Source: Holothuria scabra
Taxonomy: Eukaryota; Echinodermata; Holothuroidea; Aspidochirotida; Holothuriidae
Direction of reading: 5' to 3'
DNA length: 64,000 nt
NCBI GenBank assembly: GCA_037179385.1
Contig: CM074179.1
Location: forward strand, 68,653,806-68,717,805
Shown: piece after piece, positions 36,116-47,480 of the stretch
Layout of the letters: every line of letters starts with the position of its first letter
Position numbering within the stretch: position 1 is the stretch's first letter
Notes under the pieces: model-generated
The model's database searches: none
The model's input: only the letters and a program-made list of their open reading frames with translations
Told to the model about the DNA's origin: nothing
Program-made: the position numbers and the translations under genes

Positions 36116-37098
36116 TACACCAGGTGCTCAGTGCTGATTCAGAAAATTTCACTCCACGAGGGTAAGGAGGGCATATAAACTACTGGGTCACTGGAGATAC
36201 ATACCAGCTATGTAAAAGAAGCCAAAGGGGCGGTAAATGGGGGCGGAGAGTAACAGCTGAATTCACTGGAATAGTATGAAACAAGCGATTGTGCTATAAT
36301 TCATTCGGGACTTCCGTACGTTCAATAAGAGAGTCGGAAGAACATAAGACCTTTTTTGAAATTATACAGCTGCAACAAGTCAAACTTGAACCGCCGCAGA
36401 CGTTGTTATTCATGAGAAGTTGAACAAAGGTCAAATAAATGACGGCACGTTTTTGTTGACAAAAGTCATATACACAATTTATGGTGTCCCTGCTCAAGTA
36501 AATGCATTACTGAATGTAATAGAAGAGAGCGTCTGAGCGAAGCTAGTCGCAACTGGGGTAAATAGCAAGAGGGCGATTATCTGGACTAGCTTAAGAGCAG
36601 TATCAATACCGAGCCACTTGTGTACATGTAGTGAACTCCTGCCATTCTCCAGAACTGACTTTGAAATCAGAGTGTGCCAATGAGACCTACTCAAGGAAGA
36701 GTTCTGCATTTGGCATACCTTGAGTAACATTTGCAAGCTGTAGGCTGTGTGGTGTTTTGTTTTATACAGTGTCAAAGACTTATTTTAAATTATCACTGAC
36801 TTAATGCAAAAATTGATGATGTGATTATTGGGTCATTCATAAATATGGTAATATAGGTTCGTTATGTGTCAAAAGAGCTATTGGATAAATTGCATTACAG
36901 CACTTGGAGATTAATCCGCACGTTGTAAATAACAAAACAAAACATTATTTCGAGTCTATAAACATTGGATTACCTTAAAAAACTTTCTGAGTGCAAGACT
37001 TTAATTACTGTAGATTATCTATTGAGATGCTTTTCATCCTTTCCAAAATACGTGAACATTTCAGTGTACGCAATGTACACGCTTATTGCAAATATCAT
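36116..37098. other. No recognisable feature
   Basis: Two minus-strand ORFs of 67 and 93 codons (36294-36775) abut but have no recognisable motif. Confidence 0.35.
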
Positions 37099-37194
37099 GT
37101 TGGAACATACCCCACAACATGACAGGGGGTGTTGGAACATACCCCACAACATGACAGGGGGTGTTGGAACATACCCCACAACATGACAGGGGGT
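37099..37194. repeat. Three perfect tandem copies of a 32-bp unit
   Basis: Unit GTTGGAACATACCCCACAAC plus ATGACAGGGGGT occurs at 37099-37130, 37131-37162 and 37163-37194 with no differences. Copies are directly adjacent with no spacers, so it is a minisatellite and not a CRISPR array. Perfect identity implies recent expansion or gene conversion. Confidence 0.97.
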
Positions 37195-37251
37195 AAATTG
37201 TGACATTTAAAACTGTTTTCTCTCCATCTCTCTTAGCCTTCTGCGTCAGAG

Positions 37252-37950
37252 CAGGGAGGTGTTAGGGTGGATACACAACGTTCTGGTGACTTTTTGAGGC
37301 AATGTTTGTTGCCGACAATAATCTTCCTTTTCTTCCAAAATATTTTATTTCAATACCTAGACCAACTAGGATCAGTACATTATCAAAATTCCAGTGAGAG
37401 GGCGCGCTCCTACGTAGTACCTCGGAACCTTTTCGTTGCCAGCCGTCATGGAAACATATGAAATTTTACACGTTCGTCGTTATTCGTCGCAAAAAGTGTA
37501 ATACTTGTCTATTTCTTTGGAGAATTTTTACGCTATTTATTCATTTCGAGTGTGTTTAGGAGTTATGCGAAAAGTGGCGAAACATGAGTTAAAAGATTTA
37601 GCCTTTGACAATGCTTATAGCAGACGACTCGTCGAAATCGTTGCAAAACAAAGAAATTAAACTATTTTAACTTTCATTGACAGTCGTTTAGCTAAAACTT
37701 TTGTACAGAGATTTAAACCTGTCGGTAACAAGCCTCAAACAAAGCATCTTTTAGCAAAGACAATTGTTTCAGGATTACTTGACTGTGAAAGAGGCAAATC
37801 CTCTTAATCGTGGGACAGGTCAATAAGGCTTAACAATGGGAACAAAAGACCTGTCAATCAAAGTTTGATGCTCAAATGGGAATTACTATTTTTGAAGTAC
37901 CTATTGTGTGACAGATAGGGCTGTTGTGTCTCCTCCCTAACACCTCCCTG
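37252..37950. mobile_element. Non-autonomous hAT-like element, 699 bp, with target duplication
   Basis: The ends are 26-bp inverted repeats with two mismatches: CAGGGAGGTGTTAGGG on the left and CCCTAACACCTCCCTG on the right. GTCAGAG lies immediately outside both ends (37245-37251 and 37951-37957). The 8-mers are CGTCAGAG and GGTCAGAG if the boundary is moved by one base. The interior has no transposase ORF. CAGGG-type ends and a 7-8-bp duplication fit the hAT superfamily. Confidence 0.8.
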
Positions 37951-38257
37951 GTCAGAGATACACACAATCTTTTGATGTCATCCAGGTACGGCTTTAAGAT
38001 GACATGTATCCAAATATCAATTAAAAGCTGGCATTATTGTGTAACTGAGAACAAAGAATCGTAAAAATAGTTGCTACAACCCCCCGCTTTCCCCTACCCA
38101 TAATTCTAGTGACTAGTTGAATGTGGGTGGTTTAAACTTGTCTAGGCCTATATGATGTTGCATGAACCGTATCTACCACCACAGTTAACCAAAAAAGTCC
38201 GTGGTTGGCTCGACTTGACCCAGTTGGTTGGAAACTGGGCCGTATACTCCATCTACT

Positions 38258-38399
38258 TAACTAACTAATCACTATAACTAACTAAGTAACTAACTAACTG
38301 ACTGACTGACTGACTGACTAACTTACTAACTAACTAACTAACTGACTGACTGACTGACTGACTAACTAACTAGCTAACTAACTAACTAACTAACTAACA
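38258..38399. repeat. CTAA/CTGA tetranucleotide microsatellite
   Basis: Alternating blocks of AACT and GACT repeats, about 140 bp, with a few interruptions (TCACTATAA, AAGT, TAGC). It falls in the unique-looking sequence after the hAT element. Confidence 0.95.
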
Positions 38400-39154
38400 T
38401 ATTCCTTATCATTTGTAAGCAGATAAAATTGTAAGTGCTTAAAACGGTAAAGATATTTCATACGCCTCCAGACAAAATGCCCAGAAGCGATATGTTGCAA
38501 AGAGCCAACAAATGCAAGGGCTGTCCTAACAACTCCAAAACTCCAAATATCCATTGTAAAAAATTTACTTAAGTATTTAAAGTTGAAAACTTTCTTCCAA
38601 ATTCTTTCTTTTACTTGCATACACCGCATAAATTTTGGAGTTCAATTGCCTTATGGAACAGTATTTCAGTTCAAATTTTGTTTAAAGCTTGGTGATTTTT
38701 ATCACATTTTACATCCTAATGAACAAAATAAAAAACCAGGGCTGAAAATCCTGGTCAAGCTCACATATACAAGTGGTTGAAACCATTCCCCAAGTATATG
38801 AGATCTAGCAGACGATAAGAAATATTGTTGTAACTTTCTAATCCCTTTTGTACGTGGTCTGAAATTTTCAAAAGAACAGCAATTTGAGGTTATTGTCGGC
38901 AATCCTGATAGCTTTAAAACAAAGGATAATACTTTAACCCCTTCCGTATCAGCTCCCTGCTTGATTCAACATACGTTAATTTGGTTTCATATCTGGCATC
39001 GTGTGGTCATAATAAGAATCTATATAAAAGCTACCTTTTTGCAGAGAAAAGCCATTATATATCCACACTCTGGTGTCAAATACTTAATTGAAATGAATCA
39101 TCATAAACATAATGACACGATTTGCTTCCCATATTTTTAAGACACCTTTTTACC
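38400..39154. other. No recognisable feature
   Basis: AT-rich. TTTAACCCCTTCCGTATCAGC at 38935 resembles a piggyBac-type left end, but no matching right end with TTAA was found. Confidence 0.35.
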
Positions 39155-39182
39155 TTTTTTTTTTTTTTTTTTTTTTTTTTTT
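39155..39182. repeat. 28-base T homopolymer
   Basis: An uninterrupted T-run. It might be the reverse-strand poly(A) tail of a retroposed sequence, but no such element is recognisable to its left. The length is likely uncertain in the assembly. Confidence 0.9.
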
Positions 39183-39492
39183 GCATACGGGAATGACATA
39201 TCACATTAGACTGTTTGATAACAATGGTCTACTGTAAAATGCAAAATAATATCATGAAAGCACACCATTATATATATCAGAGCAAAAAATCCCTCATTAT
39301 AATACCTTTTCAACCTCCTGGACTGCGTAACTACACCAAATTTATATCTTTGAAAAACCTATACTAAAGTTGTTCCCTTTTATTTTTTATCAAACGAAGA
39401 ATGGAGATAAAATACTTAACAAAAGGGTATCCAAAATCAATTCTTTCAATACTTATGGAATGACATGTATAAAATTTCTTACCTTTCAACAG

Positions 39493-39806
39493 GCATAATG
39501 CAAGTTGCAACACCCAAGTGCTACAAGCAGTGGCAGAAACTCATGTTTCTGGAGACTGAAACATTCTTAGAGACTTTACCTGATTCAACAGTGACGTATC
39601 AAATCAGATATTGCAGACTTGGACAACGGGAATGTTTCTTGCCTTACGAGATACGAGACACAGAATCAAGCACTTACGCCACAACTTTTAAAAGACAAAT
39701 CTTTCTTGTGGAAGTTGATCAACAACCAGAATCAGTAAAATACAAACAGCCGAAGAAAAAGCAAATATGTACACTTTATAATACAAGAGGTAGCTCATTG
39801 AGGTGA
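39493..39806 (+). CDS. Candidate coding exon, unidentified
   Basis: The frame opened at 39465 stays open to 39806. A pyrimidine-rich acceptor-like TTCTTACCTTTCAACAG ends at 39492, which would start the exon at 39493. From there about 104 codons read as plausible soluble protein (QVATPKCYKQWQKLMFLE, TVTYQIRYCRLGQRECF, KRQIFLVEVDQQPE) without low complexity. I do not recognise the family. AGAG/GTAGCT at about 39786 is a possible donor. No neighbouring exon was found, so it could be an orphan exon, a duplicated scrap or chance. Confidence 0.3.
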
Positions 39807-40264
39807 AATCAATCAAATACAAAGGTTAACAAGGGATAAATCGTCACATGTTACGATGACGTGGTATTTTATCCACTGTGGAAACGCAATCAACATACGG
39901 GGGCTACCGCACATCAAATGAGGCAATCTGTCTGCACTCTTCGTGTTTAACATAAATTCCATACTTAGGTTTACACCTGACTCCTGACCTTTGTAAAATT
40001 AATGCTGCACCAAAACAGTCTAAACAGACACAGATGGTGACCAGAGGGCAGGGGAACTCAAAATAAAACTAAACTATTTTGGTATGTGCAGATACCTGGA
40101 TGTATCCTTTTTTCGTATTGGGTAACCTTAGAGCTTAGTTGGAAGTTAAGAAGCAATAACCCACAAGACAACCCATTATCATGAAATTTACCATCATTAG
40201 TGATTAATAACGGTTAAACTATGATCGTTAGGACCTGATAATTTTGCAGACTGATAATTTATTG
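39807..40264. other. No recognisable feature
   Basis: Nothing supported. Confidence 0.4.
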
Positions 40265-40314
40265 TCTCATGGGGGTGCTAAACCCCCTACTCATGGGGGT
40301 GATAAATCCCCTAT
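40265..40314. repeat. Two-copy tandem repeat, about 24 bp
   Basis: CTCATGGGGGTGCTAAACCC and CTCATGGGGGTGATAAATCC follow each other, each containing a small GGGGGT/ACCCCC-type hairpin. Confidence 0.7.
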
Positions 40315-40573
40315 TCCATTAGGCCTTGTATACAGAATTCAAATACTTCTAATAAAGTGCAAAATAGTTCTCTGGTTTTTCATCTTGAGTCTGAGACGTG
40401 TAACGTGTACGGGGATAGGAAGACGGGAAAGAGAGGTGAGGATTTTTGACAGGTAGCCATTGATCATGCGTTCAACAACGTGTTTGATACAAAGCACATG
40501 TAAAAGTGAGTAGGAAAGGTGCCATGTATTTACACATTCGACTGAGAAGTCATGAGCGTTTAGTACGTGACCG

Positions 40574-40820
40574 GACAACTCCCACCTGGACAATTGGCAC
40601 CCGGACAACTGGCACCCGGACAACTGGCACCCGGACAACTGCCACCGGACAATTGGCAACCCGGACAATTCGCACCCGAACAACTCGCACCCGGACAGGT
40701 GCCAACCCGGACAATTCCCATTCCGGACAACTCGCACCCGGACAATTCCCACTCCGGACAATTGGCAACCCGGACAATTTCCACCCGGGCAATTGCCCCG
40801 GACGATTACCATCGAACAAT
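40574..40820. repeat. 15-16-bp minisatellite, CAAYTGGCACCCGGA type
   Basis: About 16 units of CAACTGGCACCCGGA and variants (CAATTGGCAACCCGGA, CAACTCGCACCCGGA, CAATTCCCATTCCGGA), 13-16 bp each. The motif is much GC-richer than its surroundings and contains CAATTG and CCGG palindromes. Because most units are 15 bp and stop-free, ORFs run through it on both strands, giving Pro-Gly-Gln-Leu-Ala and Asn-Cys-Pro-Gly-like pentapeptides. I take these as artefacts. Confidence 0.95.
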
Positions 40821-41264
40821 TCCACTCTTACGTGCGAATCTCGGCCACGAATGGCTCTCATTCATGCCATTTCCTGAAAGATGTGCAGGAAAGCTCATCC
40901 CACAAAATCACACTATACAATGTGACTTAAAATGTAGGCTTTGCTGTTATTTTGGGTAAAAGTTATTTCCTGCAAGAAAGGTTTAAACTGCTTTTATATC
41001 AGATTTTAATGTTCTACATTCACATAACTGGGGTATCTAAAATATGCTAGAATTGGAAATTGAAAACGAATTTAGATACCTTAAAGCCCTCTTAGAGAAT
41101 TATCCTTTGGTCAATTAAAAAAGGTTTGTTTGCTTTACCAAACTCAGGCCCGTATTCAGGCCTGAATTCGTGCCCCGAGTGGTTCAGGGGCGAAACCCCC
41201 GTAGGTTACTGCGCTTTGTTGTTTCAGAAGCCCCAGATAAGACTGTCCTAAGCCCTGGCTTAGC
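40821..41264. other. No recognisable feature
   Basis: Short flank between the minisatellite and a hAT relic. Nothing else supported. Confidence 0.4.
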
Positions 41265-41900
41265 CAGGATTTTTTATTTGAGTAGCCAATTGCACAGGGT
41301 CTTATCGCCGGTATGGGGGAGGGTCTAAGGAAATTTTTGAATATTTAAGTACCCTCAGATGCAATCTGATGTAACATTTTACATCAATTGAAGTCATTTT
41401 TTGGTTTTAATGACCCAAACAATGAATTGCTCTGCAAAGAAATATTGACACACTGAGTCCGGCACTGAACTGTCATAAGGAAAACCTTGCTTAGCAATTC
41501 AAAAGTTTTCAGTTCTACGGTGTAGAAGTATAACCTACAGTGGTCAGGTGTCTTCCAACACTAATTTACTTCTCATCAGTATCTGGGTTCACTTGTCAGG
41601 GGGGTAAATGACCATATTTACCATTATTCAGAATCCTAGTAGGGTTGTTGATCTTTACATGAGAAATTTACGTGGAGCCAGACCATAGGCGTATAGGAGC
41701 ATTTCCAGTTGGGAAAGATTTTTCTGCCTGAAATATATAACTGCACCCGAAAGACTAAGCGGAGCGAAACCTTCAGTTAGCTCATGAGCATACAGAAAAT
41801 TTTGAAACACTGCAACCTCTCAGATGGCCGGAAATTGCATTTGCAGACTCGTGAATAGAATCTAAGCAGTCGTTATTTTGATTTTTTGTTTGCAATAACA
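41265..41900. mobile_element. Decayed hAT-like relic related to the 32799 copy
   Basis: Starts CCCTGGCTTAGCCAGGATTT (compare CAGTGGCGTACGCAGG) and follows the 32799 copy through GGGTCTAAGGAAATTTTTGA, CCTCAGATGCAATCTGATG, AGACTAAGCGGAGCGAAACC and CCTCTCAGATGGCCGGAAAT. The right end and target duplication cannot be located. Confidence 0.6.
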
Positions 41901-44105
41901 TGCTCACTTTGATACAAATGAGTAAATTAGCCTTCACAATGATAAGAATATTACCACATAGAAGGTACCAATGCCATTTTCGGGCACATTTTTTAGCACA
42001 TGCAAACACCTGTACATTCCCGTCTTCCCATATAGGTCTAATCTGGCAATTGAGGTCATCTCAGATATCTCTGCAAATTCTGCCCGAGACGTCTACCATT
42101 TCGGGTACAGTGTCGACTAAGTCTATGAAATAAGGCTGAATAATACTTGTTTAATAAGCTGCCCGAATGAGTCGAAATTCCTGTAACCGTTTCGACTTTT
42201 CGTAAAAATTTTACTGTTACTGTTAATGCGTTGTTTCGTTCAGACAAATTTTTGAAAAGATTGGGACTCTCAAGATTGGAGACTCTTAAATAAATGACTA
42301 TCCCACTTTTTCCAGGCCCTTGCCCGAAATTCAAGTTAGCTTAATATATACAATTCTTTTCGAAAAGTGGGTCATTATAACTAATGATTCTCTGGAGTAA
42401 GATAACAGAGCTAAACAGCTAAACAAACGATATTAGGCCTACCTGTATGTCATGTTATAGTAGACAATGGTACCCAAAACATTTTTAAGAATTTTCTCTG
42501 TTTTTATATTAAGGACATTCATGAAGAATTTCACTTGTAACTTCCACGGGTTTTTAGAAAAGGGTCAGAACTTCTCAGTTCCTTCTATATCTGAAGCAGG
42601 CAAATCCCGCGCCCCAGAGTATGAGACAAGTTAGAATTGCTAGCCTGGGCAAGTACACTGCTCAGTGTTTCATAGCCCGGCAAGTATCGTTTGAAAGTCT
42701 CCGCCACAAAGGCTCACTAAAAGTGAACAAAAAGATATGCATACGGACAATGATACTTAAAGAACTGCCAGTCCGATAGACAAATAACGAAAAAAAAAAA
42801 ATTTGTGGAAGCCTGTCTGAAGTTAAATAACCTCTTTCCCTTTCACCCTTCTTCTTTTCCCTTTCTCTTTGTTTCTCCCTTTCTTCTTTCCTTAATTTTA
42901 TTTTTTTGAACACGGTGGAATGAGCTAATTTTCCCCGGTCAAACCAATCGGAAGAGAGGCTCTTTGCTCCTACCCCTGGCAAATAAGCTACTGCTTCTCA
43001 CTCTGTAAGAGATATTGCGAATGTTTCGGTGACTATCCTGCCCAAAATGCGCAATTCCAAAGAAGTTAGAAAATAATTGTGAGCGTGTCAGTAAAAATTT
43101 AATAACGGTTTGCAAATTTTCAACGCTAAATTTGGAATAGACAGACAAAGTGCCTTAAAAAGTATATGGGATGTTGTTTCTGACTGTTTTACTTACAAAA
43201 TATGATCATTTTTGCATTTGTATTTTGTAGACAATGAAGTGAAATACAGACTGTGCAAAATTCAAGGCAATGTAATCAATTTTAGTGTCATTTTCATTGT
43301 ATTACTCCGCTCTGTGAAATGCCGCTTTCTAATAGCTTTTATTGCGGGAAACAAAAAACCTATCATTCAAGGCTCTCTAGCCCAAAATTTCAATGGTCAT
43401 TTAGAGAAATTTGAAAGTGCCATGAAAGCCCAGATTGTAGGCTTCGATAAAGGTGGGGGAGGGGGGGATCATGCCTATACTGAAAACTTCTACTTGGAGC
43501 TAAAGGCCACGGAAGTATCCTAATTTAGTTTACAATTCAATGGGACTCATACCTAGTGGCCCGCTACCAGAAATCTTGAGTTATCAGATTGAATAAATGA
43601 TGGCGCTTTCCTGAAAGGAAAAAAAGAAACAACAAAAACAAAAAAACGAAAAAACAAAACAAAAGATTGAAGCCAAGCGTTCAAGGTCTCTGGCCGGCTT
43701 TGTGTCCTGTCAACTACAACAGAGAACCAACTCAGGCGCCTCTCTAGTACCCTTCTGCATACAGTGACGCTCAGCGTGCTTTGCATACGACCGCAATCTT
43801 TCCTCGGGACTCCCCTCAAGGACCGGCGATACATTGGGGAGGAACACTACTCGCCTCCCAGTGCAATCAGAGTAGGACCATGTGTGAACACTACCGTCCG
43901 GTTTGGCGTCAACGTGCCGCGCAGGTTATAATAGAGGATCTCTTATATAGCCTGACCATCTCCATTTGTCACACGTTAGTGTGGAATTTTTAAAGTACAA
44001 ATTTTAGCCATATGTAGTGTTAGCAGAAAGGAATTATGTGTATGAAATATTTGTAGATAAAATTTTTAATTATTTTTGCATGTTTCTTGACAAGATTTCC
44101 CCTAC
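41901..44105. other. No recognisable feature; one long pyrimidine tract
   Basis: 42828-42910 is almost pure C/T on the plus strand (mirror-like TTTCCC/CTTTCT words). An A-rich stretch lies at 43615-43665. ORFs up to 106 codons lack motifs. Confidence 0.4.
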
Positions 44106-44205
44106 NNNNNNNNNNNNNNNNNNNNNNNNNNNNNNNNNNNNNNNNNNNNNNNNNNNNNNNNNNNNNNNNNNNNNNNNNNNNNNNNNNNNNNNNNNNNNNN
44201 NNNNN
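44106..44205. other. Assembly gap of exactly 100 N
   Basis: Exactly 100 N, the usual placeholder for a gap of unknown length. The 44017-44226 reading frame spanning it is meaningless. Order and distance across the gap are not guaranteed. Confidence 0.99.
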
Positions 44206-44892
44206 CTGGCGGCTTTGAAAAATTGAAGAATTCAGAAATTTGCCATTTTTTGTGAAACCAGTCTTCTGTGTGGTTTTGACAACTTATGAAATTCCGAACT
44301 TCCTATTTCTCTCCAAAAAAGCGCCATATGTTGGACATGTTTTGCTTCAAAAGAGCAAAATTTTTCGCCCGTGCAAATTGCAATTCTTAAGCAGAGATGC
44401 TCGCTTATACCTTCAATTTGGTAAACTTATCCGAGCTATGGAGGTGAGAAAATCCGAAACCAGATCATCAAGTAGCACCAGTAACTACAGTGCTATTTTT
44501 ATAAATTTTCTTCATAAAATTCCAAAATTTCTCCAATATACCCTCTTGACTTAAAAAAATCTTCGTCAGAGAGCCTCATTCTGTAGGCGTTGGAAAACAT
44601 TATGAAGCAACAACGATCTTTGGTTGCCGCTCAGTCTCAGATATTCCAATAGGATATGTCCTTCAGTAAACCCGAACTTTTCAAATTTCCTTACAAGAAA
44701 CTCAGAATCCACACTTTTCTTCAATACAAGCTCCTAATTCTCAAATATCTGAAAAAAGAAAATAATTTCAGCGCGCTTTGAGCGCCACAAGTTACATCCC
44801 TAGTACCGTGGTGCTCACACTTAAAATCGTAAAGTTTAAATGTCTACCCACCCCTCCCCCTTCCCGTAGGAATGTGTAGCTACTCCGCTGTG
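44206..44892. mobile_element. Probable right end of a hAT-like element
   Basis: AGCGCGCTTTGAGCGCC (about 44772) and the C-rich run followed by GTAGCTACTCCGCTG (about 44878-44892) resemble the right ends of the other hAT elements here (GTAGCTACGCCACTG). The left end, if present, is in or beyond the gap. A 104-codon ORF (44240-44554) is not recognisable. Confidence 0.4.
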
Positions 44893-45684
44893 GACACCTT
44901 TCCAGGGCATTAGAAAAAATTTAGGCCAGATGTCTTCTACACTTTGAAGATCAATTCGACGTTCCTACCTGCATGGGTAGAACTACACTGAGATGCGAAC
45001 AGGCCTGTTTCGGATGTCAATATTTCATTTAAACAAAATTATTATTAGTCTGATGGGAATACGATGCAAGAATGTCCATAACTTTATCGATCTCTTCATG
45101 ACACCTTAAAAACTCCGTAGAAGTCAAACGTACACTAATAACCTGCTTGTTTCATATCTCTTCTCCAAATTCTGCTCAACCGTCTAGGGTAGTACAGTAC
45201 AGTTGTTTGGCCATTTTGGAATTGGAGATAATGCTGACATTCATTTCAGTGATGCAGGAGGGGACGGTGAGGACTACTAATGAGTGTTTGCGTGTATGGG
45301 TAAAAAATGCTTACTTATCATAGTAGCTGTAAATAAAAACTGCTCCCACATTGTCGCAGGTTTTTAACCAGAGAAGGGGACGAGAAATGTATGCCGGGGG
45401 GGGATTTTCTATGAGAACAGGCTTTAATCTGTACGATAAAATATGTAATCCCTCGATGATGTACTTGACCTGGCTTTCAGGAAAGAAATCATTTCAAAAT
45501 TACTGCAAAGAATTCTTTCTCTCAATATAATTCCCCACATTTTTAAATCTCCTACAACAGAGTCTATCAGAATTTTTATGCGTTCAATGAAGATCCAATA
45601 TTTTCAACAATAACCGAAAGTGTTCCTTGAAAACAAGCCAAAAACTTTCCATTACACATTCCATTCGACATCCTTCGTCCTTAT
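44893..45684. other. No recognisable feature
   Basis: AT-rich, with a 9-G run near 45396. No motifs. Confidence 0.4.
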
Positions 45685-45745
45685 CAGGGCCTGTCTGTTC
45701 GGTCCCTGTCAGGGAACTTGGCTCCTGTCGGACAAAGCCTGCTTT
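45685..45745. repeat. Dispersed CCTGTCRGG-containing repeat
   Basis: GGTCCCTGTCAGGGAACTTG followed by GCTCCTGTCGGACAA is echoed at 46493-46545 (GGTTCCCTGTCGGGGAGCTTG) and loosely at 51828-51895 (GGTCCCCTGTAGTG, GGGAACTTTGCCCCCTG). Short, diverged, origin unknown. Confidence 0.45.
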
Positions 45746-45814
45746 GCCATGCAAGGACTGCATGTACAACATCGTTTGTGTTAATTTTACCAGGCTGGCG
45801 AAGAAGGGGCTATG

Positions 45815-45979
45815 CCAATGTTCCCCAAGGTTCGATGTTCCCGAGGTTCAGTGTTCCCGAATCTTAGGAACATCCTTACTTCTGGGAATAACGAACCTCG
45901 TGAATAACGAACCTTGTAATCATCTCCAAGTCATCGAGATATCATGAAAACGGGGAACATCGAACCTTGGGAACATTGG
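45815..45979. repeat. Foldback element with 27-bp arms
   Basis: The left arm CCAATGTTCCCCAAGGTTCG plus ATGTTCCC (45815-45842) is the reverse complement of 45953-45979 except for one extra C. The loop repeats the same word in both orientations (GAGGTTCAGTGTTCCC, AACGAACCTCG, AACGAACCTTG), and GGGAACACC follows the right arm. The unit GGTTCGATGTTCCC is thus present about six times in alternating orientation. Confidence 0.85.
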
Positions 45980-47395
45980 ACCCAGGGAACACCGGATAGA
46001 CCCCTGTGAAGAAGGCTGCTTTCGGTATTAACATGTTATGAAGTTATGATTGCAAAGTACTTTTTTTCCAACTTGTAGTATTGCTCTACTATTGCTGGAC
46101 TGTCTTTCTATAACAGGGAAAACTGAATGAAATCACCAAAACTTGTTGGTAAACTAAAATGTGTTTAAAGCAGAAAATACGAAGATACAAAAACACGTGA
46201 GAAATCCTTTGTTCTGTAACCCACCCCGTTCCATGCCATTGTTCCTTGGCATATCAATAAATCCAGTTTTTCCCTCCCTTCATCCTTACGATAACATGTA
46301 GAATAACAACAACCCCCTGTCGTCAGTCGACAATGATACTCAATTTTTCTCTTGAGAAAGACAGGTTTTTTGTAATAAAAGAAACCAGAATTTGTAGGCT
46401 AAAAGAACCCTTAATTTTTCGTCGGAAATTTTGCCTCCCTTACCATTAAGGAACTCACCGCCTCTGTCAGAGGTTTTGTGTTATTACGCCCACCGGTTCC
46501 CTGTCGGGGAGCTTGGTCCACTGTCGGTAACTCTGGTCTTACAAGACTGTCTACAAGTCTGTCTACAAGCCTAGACTATTTTTACTGGTACAGAAACGAA
46601 TAACAAATCTGTCTACCATTAAGTGATGGTACATGTTCGAGAAAATTCGCATAGTCATATGCTCGGAGATATGGTCAAAATAACTTATGCCTCTTAATTT
46701 AAATGGTAAGCGACATAATCGTTCACTCTACTTAATGAAGATAAAAGCCTTAACAACTAGGACATGGTTTTTTCTTCTGTTGGAAACTGTAATGACTTAT
46801 GTATGTTTGAATGTGTTTTGCACATTAAAACTCAGTAAAAGAGATTTCTGAAATTTATGGGGATGTTGTAACTTCTTCTCATCAAATTAATGAAACATTA
46901 ACCATTGCCCCTGGAAAGCGAAATGATAAAAATTAACCTATTTCATTGCTGAGGGCACCAAAAATGTGACAGCCAACTGCTGTACAACGTGAAAGTAAGA
47001 AAAATATAAAAAAGCTTATGATCAATCTTTATTTTTCTCTCTATCAATTCAACTTGAAAGTGCCTACTTTCACTAAGTTAATTAAAAGCTTGCAATATCA
47101 CTGTAGAAGGTTTCAGTATCCAATAATTTGTCTCAAAAGGCGTATTCCCCAAAAGAGAATAGCCTTCAAGTGCAGTGGACAGCACCCCCAGTTTGGGCCA
47201 ACCAAAAAGGAAATCACATGGGACTTAAAAAGGGACTTGAGGAGTGTATAACTACTTTGTTCGAAGCTGTCCCAAAGATTATACCATTTGGGGTTTTAAC
47301 CAGGTTTGGAGAACGAGTAACCCTTTTTGGGGCACACTCATACAAGAGTTTCAATGGACCAGGAAGGGTGTCCAGTCCAGTATCCCATGCAAATT
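45980..47395. other. Mostly featureless
   Basis: Apart from the short dispersed repeat at 46493-46545, no structure or coding motif was found. The overlapping ORFs at 47018-47418 are in two frames without a domain. Confidence 0.4.
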
Positions 47396-47480
47396 TTAAG
47401 CCTTTCTTGAGAGCCTAGATGCAAAATGGTGCGCAATTTTTGAGACTGGAAGAGCTAATCTTGAACTCGAAGGTTTAGTT
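47396..47480. mobile_element. hAT-like relic that received a later hAT insertion (left part)
   Basis: GAGCCTAGATGCAAAATGGT followed by GCGCAATTTTTGAGACT matches the interior of the 32799 element (32890-32925). The match resumes loosely after the 47481-49023 insertion (TGTGGTGTTTTTG against 32953-32965). Confidence 0.6.

Noticed and set aside
37099..37194. Possible CRISPR-like array
   Set aside because: The three repeats are contiguous, with no spacers, in an animal genome without cas genes.
38935..39195. piggyBac-type element starting TTTAACCCCTTCCGTATC
   Set aside because: The only candidate right end (GCATACGGGAATG near 39183) matches poorly and lacks TTAA.
40339..40959. Five overlapping ORFs on both strands across the CCGGACAA array
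   Set aside because: Simultaneous openness in several frames is explained by the 15-bp stop-free repeat unit; flanking codons show no domain.
43212..43523. 103-codon plus-strand ORF
   Set aside because: No recognisable motif; it includes a low-complexity Gly run from a G-tract.
44017..44226. ORF reading through the N gap
   Set aside because: Half of it is N; the frame across the gap is arbitrary.
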